Numbered from the stretch's first letter, positions 16,139 through 25,311 are shown. The stretch: DNA of 64,000 nucleotides from Halobacteriales archaeon QS_4_69_225 (GCA_003020965.1 PXRL01000009.1:142786-206785), one strand, 5' to 3'. The notes: a model not told the origin generated them from the sequence alone. Numbers and translations are program-made.

Positions 16139-18661
16139 TTAGTCGTCGTCCGTCGCCGTTCCGGCGATGCCGTCGCCGAACGATGCGGTGGAGGTCGGGA
16201 GGTCGCGAATCGACCGCTCGGCCGTCCACGTGTAGGGGACTTCCGGCTCGTCGTCCCGGCCGACGCCGAGCCACGTCTCGTGGCCCTTCGTCGGGTTCTT
16301 CCACTTCCGTTTCGTTCCGCTCTTGAACCGGTTTTCGAGCGAGCGCTCCGCTTTCTCGCTCAGCTCGAACTCGAAGTCCTCCGGAAGCTCCCAGAACTCG
16401 TGGTAGAACTCCGCGAACTGCACACTCATCCGCATGCTACTCTCGTAGGTCTTCTTCACGTCGTCGATGAGGTTCTCCTCGTTTCGGATGCGGTCGCGCT
16501 GCTCTTCGTACCACTCCGAGACCGGCTGAGCCTTCTCCGCACGCTCTTCCATCCGCTCTTCGCGCAGTCGTTCGGTCGCCGCTTCGTCGACCTCCCATTC
16601 GCCGTGGGAGGCGGAGTTGTGTTCCGCCTCCTCGCTGACTTTGTCGACCACCACGGCGTACGCGTCCTTTGCGTGACGGGGAAGGACGTACCCGTCGTGG
16701 ATGTCGGAGAGCACGTCCTCCGGGTCGCGTTCGAGTGGATCGCCGAGTCCCGATCCGCCGCGGAGGTAGTTCAGGTACATGTCGTAGTCGTCGAACTGCT
16801 TCGGCGTGCTGATGCCTTCGGGTCGGCGGGTGATCTCGCCGTCGATCTTGGACTCGAACGTCCCGCTTTCCGGATCGAGATCGTGTTGTGGGTACTCGTC
16901 GCCGTTCTCGAAGCGCTCCTTCAGGTCGGTGTCCTGGGCGTTGAGAATGTAGCCCGACGCAGCGGGGTAGCCGCCGAAGAGGCCACCGTCGCTGGTCATG
17001 TAGCCGTTGCCCATCTCGTAGAGCAACCAGCGGCTCACGTCCTTGACCGTCCGCATCGACTCGAACCCTGCGCCGCCGGATCGGCGGCCCGCGCCGCCGG
17101 TGTTCGGCTTGACCGCCCGACCGAGGAAGGGCAGGGGCTCGGTCATCTCCCACACCTCGGCGTCGCCCATGTCCCCCTCCGGGTTCCAGATCGCCGCCGC
17201 GTGGGGTTCACCGTCCTCGACGTACCGGGCACCGACACCCTCACAGGCCGACTCGAAGGAGTTGACGGCGTGGAGTTTGTCGAACTGGTCGATCCCACCG
17301 CCCTGGAGCCAGTTCGAGGTGTTCGCGTTGCCGGCGTTGATCTCCTCCCAGAAGCCGCGGGCGAAGTAGCCCCGGGAGAGGTGCTGCCACAGCGGCGCCC
17401 AGGCGGAAACGAGGAAGTGCCAGGCGTAGGCGTGGGCCGTTTCGGTGTTCTGCGTGTTCGCCCACGATCCGACCGGCAGGTGGAAATCACAGCTGTAGTA
17501 CGCCCCGTCATTGACGTTCGAGTTCGGAATGACGGTTTGGGTGAGCATCACCCAGATACCGCCCTGAATCGCCGCCGGCGTACAGTTGTACGGATGCCAA
17601 CCCCACTTGTTGGCGCCCTCGAAGGAGACCTGAAACGAGCCGTCCTCCCGGACGTGCAGCTCCGAGGGAGCGTGCATGATGTGGTTTTCGTCCGCGTACT
17701 CCCGGGTGAGGTTGCTCTGTCCCTCGTAGAGTGCGTCGACGAACGAGACGCCGCGGTACGTCCCGGGCAGCATCGTCTTCTGGATGCGGCTCCGGAACCC
17801 GCGGCGACCGTCCTCGACGGCCTCCCGTGAGAGCTGCTTGAACCGGTCGATTCCGTACTCGTCGATGATGTCGTTGACCGCGCTCCGGATCATCAGACAG
17901 CCGGTCATCCGGGTCTTCTCGTCGAGCTTCAGGAAGTCCGGCGTCCGGGTCTTGTCGGGGAAGTCGTTCTTCCAGGAGTTGTAGATTTCGAGGTCCTCGC
18001 CGATCTTCCGGGCGGTGTAGTACGCGCCGTCGCCGAAGCGCGAGGCCTGGGAGACGTTCATGCTACCCGGGCCGATCGCCCCGGCGTCGATGACGTGGTT
18101 GACGCCGCCGGCCCAGGCGACGAGTTCGCCCTCGTGGAAGATCGGAATGAGCGTCATGATGTCGCACGGGTGGACGTCGCCGACGTGCGTATCGTTGTTG
18201 ACGAATATGTCCCCGGGCTCGATTCCGGGGCTTTCCTCGTAGTCGTGGTTGATCATGTACTTGATCGCCTCGCTCATCGTGTGAACGTGGACGATGATCC
18301 CGGTCGAGACGGCGATCGAGTCGCCTTCCGGCGTGAACAGGCCGTAGCAGAGTTCGCCTTCCTGCTCGACGATCGGGGTCGCGGCGACCTCCTTCGAGAC
18401 CTCGCGGGCGGTCACCAGGTCGCCCCGAAGCTGTGCGAACATCTGTTCGTACGTGATCGGCTCCTCGTTTTTGAGTTCGAGTTTCTCGAGGCCGGCGTAG
18501 TGGTCCGTTTCCTCGGTGTTTTCCTCGAGTTCCTCGAACTGTTCGCGGAGCGTCGTCCCACCCCAACCGACGCCTTTACCCTCTTTCTGCCGTTCGTGCA
18601 CTCTCTGCTTCTCGCGCCGCATACGGGGGAAACTCTCCCCCGAGTCGTGTTCTGAGCTCAT
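16139..18661 (-). CDS. acxB: acetone carboxylase alpha subunit (HyuB-like)
   Basis: Alpha subunit, 840 residues, related to hydantoinase B/oxoprolinase; in characterised enzymes this subunit holds the Mn carboxylation site. Conserved stretches include SRLRG-like LRGDLVTAREVSKEV, SIAVSTGIIVHVHTMSEAIK, NNDTHVGDVHPCDIMT, GPGSMNVSQ, GNANTSNWLQGGGIDQ and FGGYPAASGYI. It lies between the beta and gamma genes, the usual order. It is near-identical to the paralogue at 10266-12782 except in the first 35 and last 80 residues. A strong hairpin at 18708-18770 separates it from the beta gene. Product acetoacetate would enter central metabolism after CoA activation, which is not encoded here. Confidence 0.92.
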   Translation of the reverse strand: MSSEHDSGESFPRMRREKQRVHERQKEGKGVGWGGTTLREQFEELEENTEETDHYAGLEKLELKNEEPITYEQMFAQLRGDLVTAREVSKEVAATPIVEQEGELCYGLFTPEGDSIAVSTGIIVHVHTMSEAIKYMINHDYEESPGIEPGDIFVNNDTHVGDVHPCDIMTLIPIFHEGELVAWAGGVNHVIDAGAIGPGSMNVSQASRFGDGAYYTARKIGEDLEIYNSWKNDFPDKTRTPDFLKLDEKTRMTGCLMIRSAVNDIIDEYGIDRFKQLSREAVEDGRRGFRSRIQKTMLPGTYRGVSFVDALYEGQSNLTREYADENHIMHAPSELHVREDGSFQVSFEGANKWGWHPYNCTPAAIQGGIWVMLTQTVIPNSNVNDGAYYSCDFHLPVGSWANTQNTETAHAYAWHFLVSAWAPLWQHLSRGYFARGFWEEINAGNANTSNWLQGGGIDQFDKLHAVNSFESACEGVGARYVEDGEPHAAAIWNPEGDMGDAEVWEMTEPLPFLGRAVKPNTGGAGRRSGGAGFESMRTVKDVSRWLLYEMGNGYMTSDGGLFGGYPAASGYILNAQDTDLKERFENGDEYPQHDLDPESGTFESKIDGEITRRPEGISTPKQFDDYDMYLNYLRGGSGLGDPLERDPEDVLSDIHDGYVLPRHAKDAYAVVVDKVSEEAEHNSASHGEWEVDEAATERLREERMEERAEKAQPVSEWYEEQRDRIRNEENLIDDVKKTYESSMRMSVQFAEFYHEFWELPEDFEFELSEKAERSLENRFKSGTKRKWKNPTKGHETWLGVGRDDEPEVPYTWTAERSIRDLPTSTASFGDGIAGTATDDD

Positions 18662-18707
18662 GTTTTGACACCGTCGTAGTGCATCTGCTCGGAGCCAGAT
18701 GCGGGCT

Positions 18708-18770
18708 CGTACAGTGCATCTACCCCGCCGCCGGCGGGAACCACCGCCGGAGTAGATGCATCTCTGTACA
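18708..18770. promoter_or_regulatory. long hairpin between acxA and acxB
   Basis: Inverted repeat: TACAG-TGCATCTACCCC on the left (18710 onward) pairs with the complement of GTAGATGCATCTCTGTA on the right (18754-18769); arms are about 20 bases with a three-base bulge and a GC-rich apex. It lies in the 126-base gap between the beta and alpha genes. It could be an mRNA processing or attenuation site that sets subunit ratios, or a small repeat unit. Confidence 0.5.
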
Positions 18771-18787
18771 AGAGCGGTCGGTCGCTC

Positions 18788-20974
18788 CTATTCGGTCCTG
18801 CGCAGGTGGTGGACGCGGTGCTCGTCGAGGTACGTCTCACAGTCCGGCGGGAGCGCGTAGGTCGTGGCAGCCCCTTCCATCACGGCGGGACCGGTGAGTT
18901 CGTTCCCCGGCTGGAGCGAGTGGAGTTCGTAGACCTGCGTTTCCATCCACTCGCCGTCCCAGTACGCCTCGCGGGTGTCCTTGAACGCGTCCTCCGGCGG
19001 CGCCGGGCCCTGTTTCTCTTCGGTCGGAATCTCCGGCTTGACGACGTCGCGCACGCCGCGGACGGACGCCTGCGTGACGGTGTGTCCGAGTTCCGGGGAG
19101 CGGGCCTCCTCGGAGTACGTGCGACGGTACTCCGCCTCGAAGGTGTCGATCAGCCGTTCGAGCTTCTCGGGCGAGTCGACGCGGCTGACCGGCGACTCGA
19201 TGTCGATGCTGTTGAGCTGCCCCTGGTACTGACCGAGGATGTTGTACTGGAAGTCGATCTCGCTCCGCCCGATGTTGCTGTTTTTGAACTCGTCTTCGAC
19301 CTTCTGCTCCAGGTTCTTCCAGACGGTGGTGAGTTCTTCGCCGGCGGTCGCCGCGGCCTCCTCCATCGAGAGGTCGGCGTCGATGTCGATGCTCGTCGTC
19401 TGGTCGTACCGGTACTCGTAGTCGGCGGCACCGCAGCCGAACGCGGAGAAGCCGGCCGCCCACTCGGGGATGAGCACCTCGTCGAACCCGAGGTCTTCGG
19501 TGTATCCCGCCGTGTGGACCGGACCGCCGCCGCCGTAGGAGAGACACTTGAAGTTCGACGGCGCGTACCCTTCGCCGGTCACGACCGCCTCGAGGTCGTT
19601 CTGGAGTTTGCTTTCGAGGATGTCGATGACACCCTGTGCCGCCTCGTACACGCCCATCCCGAGCGGCTCTGCGACCTGCTCTTCGATCTCCCGTTCCGCG
19701 ACGTCGCGGTCGATCGGCATGTCGCCGCCGAGGAAGTTGTCGGGATCGATCCAGCCCAACGCGACGTGACAGTCGGTCACCGTCACCGTCTCGACGTCCG
19801 TCTCGACGGCGCTCACGCCGACCTGGTCGCCGGCACTTTCCGGGCCGAGTTCGATTTTATCGAAGGTGGGATTGACGCGCACGTAGCTGCCGGTTCCCGC
19901 GCCGACGCTCTCCATGTTGACCATCGGCAACGAAAGCAGCAGACGAGCCATCTCCGGGCTGTAATCGATCTGCCAGTCGTTGTCGATGATGACCCCCATG
20001 TCGAAGCTGGTCCCGCCGATGTCGGTACAGACCAGGTTGTCGTAGCCGATCTGCTCCCCGAAGTAGTTCGCACCGATCATCCCGCCGATGGGACCGGAGA
20101 TCAGCGTCCGCGCCAGCTCGTTCGCGTGAATATCGATGGTTCCGCCGTGACTCGCCATCACACGGACGCCGACGTTTCCACCCTGTTCGTCGACGGAGTT
20201 CTGAATGTTCGTCAGCTGATCGCGGGACGGCTCGGCAGCGAAGGCTTCGGCCGTAACCGTGTTCAGCCGTTCGGACTCCTTCAGCGTCGGGTAGTATTCG
20301 CTCGAGAGCATGACCGACGTGTCCGTCCCTCGCTCGTCGATTATCTCCCGGGCGATCTCCTGGGTCCGCTGCTCGTGCTCGCCGTTCTTGTACGAATGGA
20401 GGTACATGACGACGATGTGGTCGACGTCCTGATCGAGCAGGTCATGGACCCCGTCTCGGACGTCGGCTTCGTACAGCGGAACGAGCGCGTTCCCCTTGAC
20501 GTCGATGCGTTCTCGGACGCCGCGGATCTGATTCCGGGGGATCAGCGGGTCGGGATGTTTGTGCGTGTTCACGTGCAACCGGTCGGAGTAGGAGTAGCCG
20601 GTGTAGGACTGACGGCCGCGACCCATCCGAGGCGTGTCCTCCATTCCGCCGGTGATGAGAATACCGACGTCGACCTCGCTCTCTCGCTCGACGAGACGGT
20701 TCAGCATCGCCGTCCCCGAATACACCGTCGACACCAGGTTCGGGAACCCCTCCTCGACGCTCAGGTCCCAGTCCTCGAGGGCGTCCTGCGAGGATCTGAT
20801 GAAGCCTCTCGACTCGTCGTTCGGGGTCGTCTTCGCCTTTCCGACGGTGAACTCGCCGTTCGAGTCCATGAGGAAGGTATCCGTCATCGTCCCGCCGGCG
20901 TCGATGGACAGTATCTCCGCGTTGTGGTGCTCCGAGGGGTTGTTTTCTGAACTCGCCATCACGTAACCGGACAT
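18788..20974 (-). CDS. acxA: acetone carboxylase beta subunit (HyuA-like)
   Basis: Beta subunit, 728 residues, of the hydantoinase A/N-methylhydantoinase family with an actin-like ATPase fold; in acetone carboxylase it activates the ketone and bicarbonate with ATP. Phosphate-binding loop LSIDAGGTMTDTFL is near residue 24. A second actin-like motif, VCTDIGGTSFDMGVI, lies near 318, and SYGGGGPVHTAGY near 479. First gene of the leftward beta-alpha-gamma operon. A second in-frame ATG (MASSENN) lies five codons in and is equally plausible. An AT-rich TATA candidate lies near 21042-21060. Confidence 0.9.
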   Translation of the reverse strand: MSGYVMASSENNPSEHHNAEILSIDAGGTMTDTFLMDSNGEFTVGKAKTTPNDESRGFIRSSQDALEDWDLSVEEGFPNLVSTVYSGTAMLNRLVERESEVDVGILITGGMEDTPRMGRGRQSYTGYSYSDRLHVNTHKHPDPLIPRNQIRGVRERIDVKGNALVPLYEADVRDGVHDLLDQDVDHIVVMYLHSYKNGEHEQRTQEIAREIIDERGTDTSVMLSSEYYPTLKESERLNTVTAEAFAAEPSRDQLTNIQNSVDEQGGNVGVRVMASHGGTIDIHANELARTLISGPIGGMIGANYFGEQIGYDNLVCTDIGGTSFDMGVIIDNDWQIDYSPEMARLLLSLPMVNMESVGAGTGSYVRVNPTFDKIELGPESAGDQVGVSAVETDVETVTVTDCHVALGWIDPDNFLGGDMPIDRDVAEREIEEQVAEPLGMGVYEAAQGVIDILESKLQNDLEAVVTGEGYAPSNFKCLSYGGGGPVHTAGYTEDLGFDEVLIPEWAAGFSAFGCGAADYEYRYDQTTSIDIDADLSMEEAAATAGEELTTVWKNLEQKVEDEFKNSNIGRSEIDFQYNILGQYQGQLNSIDIESPVSRVDSPEKLERLIDTFEAEYRRTYSEEARSPELGHTVTQASVRGVRDVVKPEIPTEEKQGPAPPEDAFKDTREAYWDGEWMETQVYELHSLQPGNELTGPAVMEGAATTYALPPDCETYLDEHRVHHLRRTE

Positions 20975-21101
20975 TCCATCGTAAGTTAGTCGTTACCACG
21001 AACCACGGTGAACGGCCGACGACGTCGCACAACGCGGGGGTGGAATATGTGTATTTATTAGGAAGGTCTGCCGAGATAGCAGCCGGGTATTTTCGCAACG
21101 A

Positions 21102-21120
21102 CGAGACGCTTCGCGTCTCG
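21102..21120. repeat. perfect short palindrome with 3-base loop
   Basis: CGAGACGC, TTC, GCGTCTCG: perfect 8-base arms with a three-base loop. It is the same architecture as the units of the array at 27910-28333. Located between the methyltransferase 3' end and the acx operon promoter. Confidence 0.6.
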
Positions 21121-21141
21121 AATCACGCGACCCGGGGCGGG

Positions 21142-21822
21142 TCACGGCGCGACGCCGACGGTCAGCAGCGTCCCGAACTTCCGGTAGCGTTCGACCATGT
21201 TCTCGCGGGACTCCCAGTCGTCGGTCGGGAACGCCTCGGCGGGCGGAATCTCCGTCTCGCGGTCCGGGATGGTGTCCTGGGCGGCGACGTGGAACCCCGC
21301 CTCACGGAACGCCCCGCGGTACCGCTCGTAACCCCACAGCGTCATCTCGATGTCGATGTTCTCCTGCCAGTCGTGGCTGTGGACGTTCTCCTCGAAGTAG
21401 TTCACGGCGCAGTAGAAGGTGCCGCCGGGCCGGAGGACGCGCCGGAGTTCCGCGAGGGTGCCGACGGGGTCTGCGGCGTAGTAGAACGCCTCCATCGAGA
21501 AGGCGTGGTCGATACTGTCGTCGGCGAACGGCAGCGTCCCGAAGTCGCCGACGAGATACGACACCCGAGGGTCATCGGTGTAGTCGCGGGCGTTGGCGAC
21601 CATCTCGGGGGCGCCGTCGAGGCCGTAGGCGCGGCCGGCGTCGTCGGCGTCCCGGAGCGCCCGGGCGGCGTAGCCGCTGCCGCAACCCAGGTCGAGTACG
21701 GCGTCGCCGGCCTCGACCGGCATCCGCGCCAGCGCGTGCTTTGCGGTGTGCCAGTGTCGGTCCTCCATGCCCCGGTCGCGGCCCTCGGCGGCCCAGGCGT
21801 CGAACTCCTCGCGAACGCTCAT
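21142..21822 (-). CDS. class I SAM-dependent methyltransferase
   Basis: Cytosolic methyltransferase of 226 residues. The SAM-binding motif I is VLDLGCGSGYAARAL near residue 43, followed by YGLDGAPEMVANA (motif II), LVGDFGTLPFADDSIDHA (motifs II/III) and LRRVLRPGGTFYCAVNYF (post III). It belongs to the Methyltransf_11 type group; the substrate cannot be inferred. Head-to-head with the HTR-like gene. The start ATG at 21822 agrees with family length. Confidence 0.88.
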   Translation of the reverse strand: MSVREEFDAWAAEGRDRGMEDRHWHTAKHALARMPVEAGDAVLDLGCGSGYAARALRDADDAGRAYGLDGAPEMVANARDYTDDPRVSYLVGDFGTLPFADDSIDHAFSMEAFYYAADPVGTLAELRRVLRPGGTFYCAVNYFEENVHSHDWQENIDIEMTLWGYERYRGAFREAGFHVAAQDTIPDRETEIPPAEAFPTDDWESRENMVERYRKFGTLLTVGVAP

Positions 21823-21918
21823 GACCGGCCTTCGGCGCCGGCGGAGTTAACCGCCACGACCCGCGGCCGGCCGGTCGCCGGACCATGATTTAATACGACT
21901 CCGGTCGCCTACGTGAAT

Positions 21919-22497
21919 ATGGACTACGAACTCGCCGTCGAGAACGCGCCACGGACGGTCCCGGCCGGAACGGGAATCCTGCTGGTTCACCCCTCGACCG
22001 GGGAGACCGACCGCATCGATACCGACTTCCTGAAGTCCGACACCGACCGACTGCTGGTCATCTCGACGCGGACGACGGCCCGCGAGGTCCAGCAGAAGCT
22101 GGAGTACTACGACGTCGACGAGACGAAGGCGGACATCCTCGACACGCTATCGGTCGAGCGGGGCTACTCCCGGCGGCCGTCGGACCACGTCCACTACGTC
22201 TCCGCGCCGGACGACCTGGACGGCGTCGTCGAGACCACCCGGGAGTTCCTCGCCGGGACGGACGGCAAGCGGCGAGTCACCCTCGATTCCATCACCGAGA
22301 TGGCCTACTACGCCGACGAGGCGTCGGTCAGGGAGACGGTCACGGAGCTGCTGGAACTCCTGGAGGAGTACGACGCCGTCGGGCTGTTCCACCTCTCCGG
22401 GGAGGTCCACGACGAGGAGGCGGTGGCGGCGTTCCGCGAACTGTTCGACGGCGTCATTACCCTCGAGGCCGACGACACCGTCCGCTCGAAGTTCTAA
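21919..22497 (+). CDS. HTR-like protein (haloarchaeal conserved protein)
   Basis: A 192-residue protein found widely in haloarchaea under the name HTR-like protein. It reads MDYELAVENAPRTVPAGTGI, with LLVISTRTTAREVQQKLEYY and HVHYVSAPDDLDGVVETT. The fold looks like a reduced RecA-type ATPase without a Walker A loop, as in DUF835-like proteins. A TTTAAT element at about 21890 lies 27 bases before the ATG, giving a leaderless mRNA; an in-frame GTG lies two codons upstream. Its stop codon overlaps the stop of the convergent aldolase gene. Confidence 0.75.
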   Translation: MDYELAVENAPRTVPAGTGILLVHPSTGETDRIDTDFLKSDTDRLLVISTRTTAREVQQKLEYYDVDETKADILDTLSVERGYSRRPSDHVHYVSAPDDLDGVVETTREFLAGTDGKRRVTLDSITEMAYYADEASVRETVTELLELLEEYDAVGLFHLSGEVHDEEAVAAFRELFDGVITLEADDTVRSKF

Positions 22498-23231
22498 AGG
22501 ACGTCCGCCGCGGCGCCGACGGCGCGTCGCTGGCCCTCGACGAGGTGTGCGAAGTCGGCGCCGGCCACGAGGAAGTCGAAGCCGAGTTCGCCGAGCGAGC
22601 GCAGCTCGGCCGGCGTGGTGCCGAGCGTGCCGACCGGGACGTCCGCCGCGGCGCCGGCCGCGAGCACCGTCTCGACGGCCGCCCGGAAGGCGGCGGCGTC
22701 GTGGTCGCCGAAACAGCCCAGCGCCGCCGAGAGGTCCGCCGGACCGACGAACAGCGCGTCGACCCCGTCGACGGCCGCGATGTCGGCGGCGTTGTCGACG
22801 GCCGTCTCGCTTTCGACCTGCACCGCGACGGTCAGCTCCCGGTGGGTCGACTCGACGTACCGTTCGAAGAACCGCCCGTAGTCGGCCGCCCGGGCGGCGG
22901 CGATGCCGCGGACGCCCGCCGGCGGGTACCGGGTCGCGGCGACGGCCTCGCGGGCCTCGGCGGCGGTGTCGACCATCGGCACCAGCAGGCCCTCGGGGCC
23001 GAGGTCCAGCAGGCGCTTGATTCGGACGGGGTCGTTCCACGGGACGCGGGCGACGGCCGGACAGCCGCCGGCGGCGGCCGCCCGGAGGCAGTCGGCGACC
23101 GTCTCCAGCCCCATCGGAGTGTGCTCGGTGTCGACGACGACGAAGTCGACGTCGCCGCCGGCGGCCAGCTCCACGACGGCCGGGTCCGACAGCGAACACC
23201 ACGTCCCGACCGACTCGGCCAGGTCATCCAT
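22494..23231 (-). CDS. HpcH/HpaI aldolase/citrate lyase family protein
   Basis: Class II aldolase of the HpaI type, 245 residues, splitting or joining a 2-keto-3-deoxy acid and an aldehyde. Typical parts: VDFVVVDTEHTPMGLET near 27, ARVPWNDPVRIKRLLDLG, the GVRG motif, the metal-binding Glu in VQVESETAVDN and VDALFVGPADLSAALG. Start at MDDLAESVG; upstream frame is Arg-rich. Possible roles are aromatic degradation or sugar-acid metabolism; no pathway neighbours indicate the substrate. Confidence 0.87.
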   Translation of the reverse strand: MDDLAESVGTWCSLSDPAVVELAAGGDVDFVVVDTEHTPMGLETVADCLRAAAAGGCPAVARVPWNDPVRIKRLLDLGPEGLLVPMVDTAAEAREAVAATRYPPAGVRGIAAARAADYGRFFERYVESTHRELTVAVQVESETAVDNAADIAAVDGVDALFVGPADLSAALGCFGDHDAAAFRAAVETVLAAGAAADVPVGTLGTTPAELRSLGELGFDFLVAGADFAHLVEGQRRAVGAAADVL

Positions 23232-23322
23232 ACGCCCCGCCGGCGCGCCGCGGGCAAAAGGTCTGCGGGCACACGGCCGGCCCGTCGCAGTCCTTTTGTC
23301 GCGTAGCCACGTGTTACCGGAC

Positions 23323-24078
23323 ATGAACGACGACGACTTCGACCGCGAGGCCGAGCGCGAGCGGCTGCGCGAGAAGTACGAACAGGACAAACGGAAGCGG
23401 GAGGCCTCCGAGCGGATGAGCGAACTGCTCCTGCAGGGGGCGACGATGACGAACCAGCACTGTCCGGAGTGTCACTCGCCGGTGTTCAGCTACGAGGGGA
23501 CGCAGTTCTGCCCGACCTGCCAGCGCGAGGTCACCGCCGAGGGCGACCTCGCCGGCGACGCCGGCGACGGGGTGGCCGCGCCGGCGGACACGCCGACGAA
23601 CGGCGAGGCCGGAGCCGCCAGCCCGGGAAGCGGGGCGGCCGAGGCGGGCGACGCCGACGCCGACGCAGACACCCGGGAACCCAATCGGACCGACGACGGG
23701 GCCGAACGGTCGACCAGCGACGCCGGAACGGCGGACGAGCGGACGACCGCCCGAGACGGACGGGCCGACGCCGATCGGCGGGTCGACGCCGGCGAAGAGG
23801 AGAAGGAGACCAAGCCCGCGCCGGCCCGCGAGCGGCAGCCGGCCCGGGTCGATCCGCCGGCCCGCCGCGAGGAACCGGCCGGCGAGGGCCGGACGCGCGA
23901 CGGGCGCCGCGACCGACGCGACCGGCGCGACCTCGAGGAGGCCGAGGCGGCGCTCGAACGGGAGATAGCGACCCTGACGCGACGGGCCGAGGAGACCCGC
24001 GACGTCGGCCGCGAGCGGGACATCCTGGCGGCCGCCCGCGAGGCCGCCGAGACCCTCGAATCCGTCCGCCGGCTCTGA
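23323..24078 (+). CDS. p27/SSSCA1-type zinc-ribbon protein
   Basis: A 251-residue protein with an N-terminal acidic helix (MNDDDFDREAERERLREKY) and a zinc ribbon, CPECHSP then CPTCQRE, at about 48-67, as in the Sjogren's syndrome/scleroderma autoantigen 1 (p27) family. A long disordered Ala/Asp/Glu/Arg-rich middle (about 75-195) follows, then a C-terminal coiled coil (LEEAEAALEREIATLTRRAEE). Function unknown. The ATG at 23323 directly follows a promoter-like TTTTG patch. Confidence 0.82.
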   Translation: MNDDDFDREAERERLREKYEQDKRKREASERMSELLLQGATMTNQHCPECHSPVFSYEGTQFCPTCQREVTAEGDLAGDAGDGVAAPADTPTNGEAGAASPGSGAAEAGDADADADTREPNRTDDGAERSTSDAGTADERTTARDGRADADRRVDAGEEEKETKPAPARERQPARVDPPARREEPAGEGRTRDGRRDRRDRRDLEEAEAALEREIATLTRRAEETRDVGRERDILAAAREAAETLESVRRL

Positions 24079-24199
24079 GTCACGGTCCCGCAGACCGCGT
24101 ACTTTTCCCATCGACGTAGCTGATAAATCTTCTGCCCCTGTCGGCAGGCCACCCACAGCCCCGGCGCCGGTTTATCCCCGCTGCGAGTAGCGGGCATGC

Positions 24200-24676
24200 A
24201 TGTCAGCGACGACGGAAGCGGCACGACCGACCGGTCTTGCGAGCGGCAGCTGGCAGGCCGGCACCGTGGGTGGCATCGTCGGCGCGGCCGTCATGGGCGC
24301 GCTGATGCTGGCAATGGCGGACAACGGCGGGCCGCTGGCGGTGGCCATCCCGTCGCTGTATGGGCTGGCTCCGCCGGCGAGCGTCGGGGCGGGGCTGTTC
24401 GTCCACATCTCTCACGGGGCGATGTTGGGCGTCGTCTTCGCGGCGATCGCCGGCGCGGCCGGCCTCGATTCGACGGGAAAGATGGTCGGCGCCGGCGTCG
24501 GCTGGGGGGTCGTCACCTGGGCCGTACTCGCGGCGGTCGTGATGCCGATCTGGCTGGGTGCCGTCGGCTCGCCGGCGAACCCGCCGCTGCCCAACTTCGC
24601 GCCGCCGTCGCTGTTGTGGCACGTCGTCTACGGGCTCGTCCTCGGCGGCGTCTACGCCGGCGTCGAAAACAGCTGA
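24200..24676 (+). CDS. DUF6789-like small integral membrane protein
   Basis: A 158-residue membrane protein with about four hydrophobic segments: VGGIVGAAVMGALMLAMA, HISHGAMLGVVFAAIAGAA, GVVTWAVLAAVVMPIWL and LLWHVVYGLVLGGVYAGV. Conserved His residues occur in the second and fourth. Haloarchaea carry many such proteins, some near oxidases, but no partner is visible here. Convergent with the HTH gene at 24684. Confidence 0.72.
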   Translation: MSATTEAARPTGLASGSWQAGTVGGIVGAAVMGALMLAMADNGGPLAVAIPSLYGLAPPASVGAGLFVHISHGAMLGVVFAAIAGAAGLDSTGKMVGAGVGWGVVTWAVLAAVVMPIWLGAVGSPANPPLPNFAPPSLLWHVVYGLVLGGVYAGVENS

Positions 24677-24683
24677 TCGGCGA

Positions 24684-25202
24684 TCACTCCTCGTGGTACA
24701 GCTGCCACTGCGTGTCGTCGGCGTCGTCGACGATGCCCTCGACCTTCTCGCGGCGGAGCTCCTCGAGCCGGTCGACCGCGCCGGCGAGCCACAGGAGAAA
24801 CTGCCGTTCGAAGCCGCGCCGGACCGTCTCCGGTGACTTCGGCGAGTAGACGTAGACGTGGCCGCCCTCCTTCAGCAGCTTGCGGCGCTTCTCGAGGACG
24901 CCCAGCTCGACGAGGTGGTTGAGGTGACGGGCGGCGACGCTGCGGTCGTAATCGGTCCGCTCGGCCAGCTCCAGGACGGTCTGCTCGCCGCCCTCCATGA
25001 CGCAGAGACAGATGTCCATCGCCGCGTCGGACATGTCGAACACCGTTCGAAGCAGCTCCTCGAGCGTCGGCGGCTCGACGACGGGGTCGGTCCCGACCGT
25101 CGACATCGGGTCGCCACAGCAGGTGGGCCCGCCGTCGCCGACGGCGACGTTGCCACAGGTCCCGCACTCGAACACGTCGACGGCGCCCTCCGAGGTGTCC
25201 AT
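24684..25202 (-). CDS. zinc-ribbon winged-helix transcriptional regulator
   Basis: A 172-residue protein. The first 35 residues hold a C-x2-C ... C-C ribbon (FECGTCGNVAVGD, TCCGDPM). Residues about 45-125 form a TrmB/ArsR-like winged helix: DAAMDICLCVMEGGEQTVLELAERT, then RSVAARHLNHLVELGVLEKRRK, then a wing VYVYSPKSPETV. The C-terminal helix may dimerise. The ATG at 25202 begins MDTSEGAVDVF. Target genes are unknown; it lies just downstream of hef on the same strand, 110 bases apart. Confidence 0.78.
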   Translation of the reverse strand: MDTSEGAVDVFECGTCGNVAVGDGGPTCCGDPMSTVGTDPVVEPPTLEELLRTVFDMSDAAMDICLCVMEGGEQTVLELAERTDYDRSVAARHLNHLVELGVLEKRRKLLKEGGHVYVYSPKSPETVRRGFERQFLLWLAGAVDRLEELRREKVEGIVDDADDTQWQLYHEE

Positions 25203-25311
25203 GTCCGGGATTCGGGTCGCAGGGATTACGAACGTACCGCCCGGTGGCGGACGAGCCACACGCGCCGACCCGGGGAACGGCGGTGCGGCTCCGGTCCGGT
25301 CGTCGGCGGCG

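Noticed and set aside
18806-20950. 714-codon frame opposite the beta subunit gene
   Set aside because: Shadow of acxA; composition is that of a reverse-read GC-rich gene.
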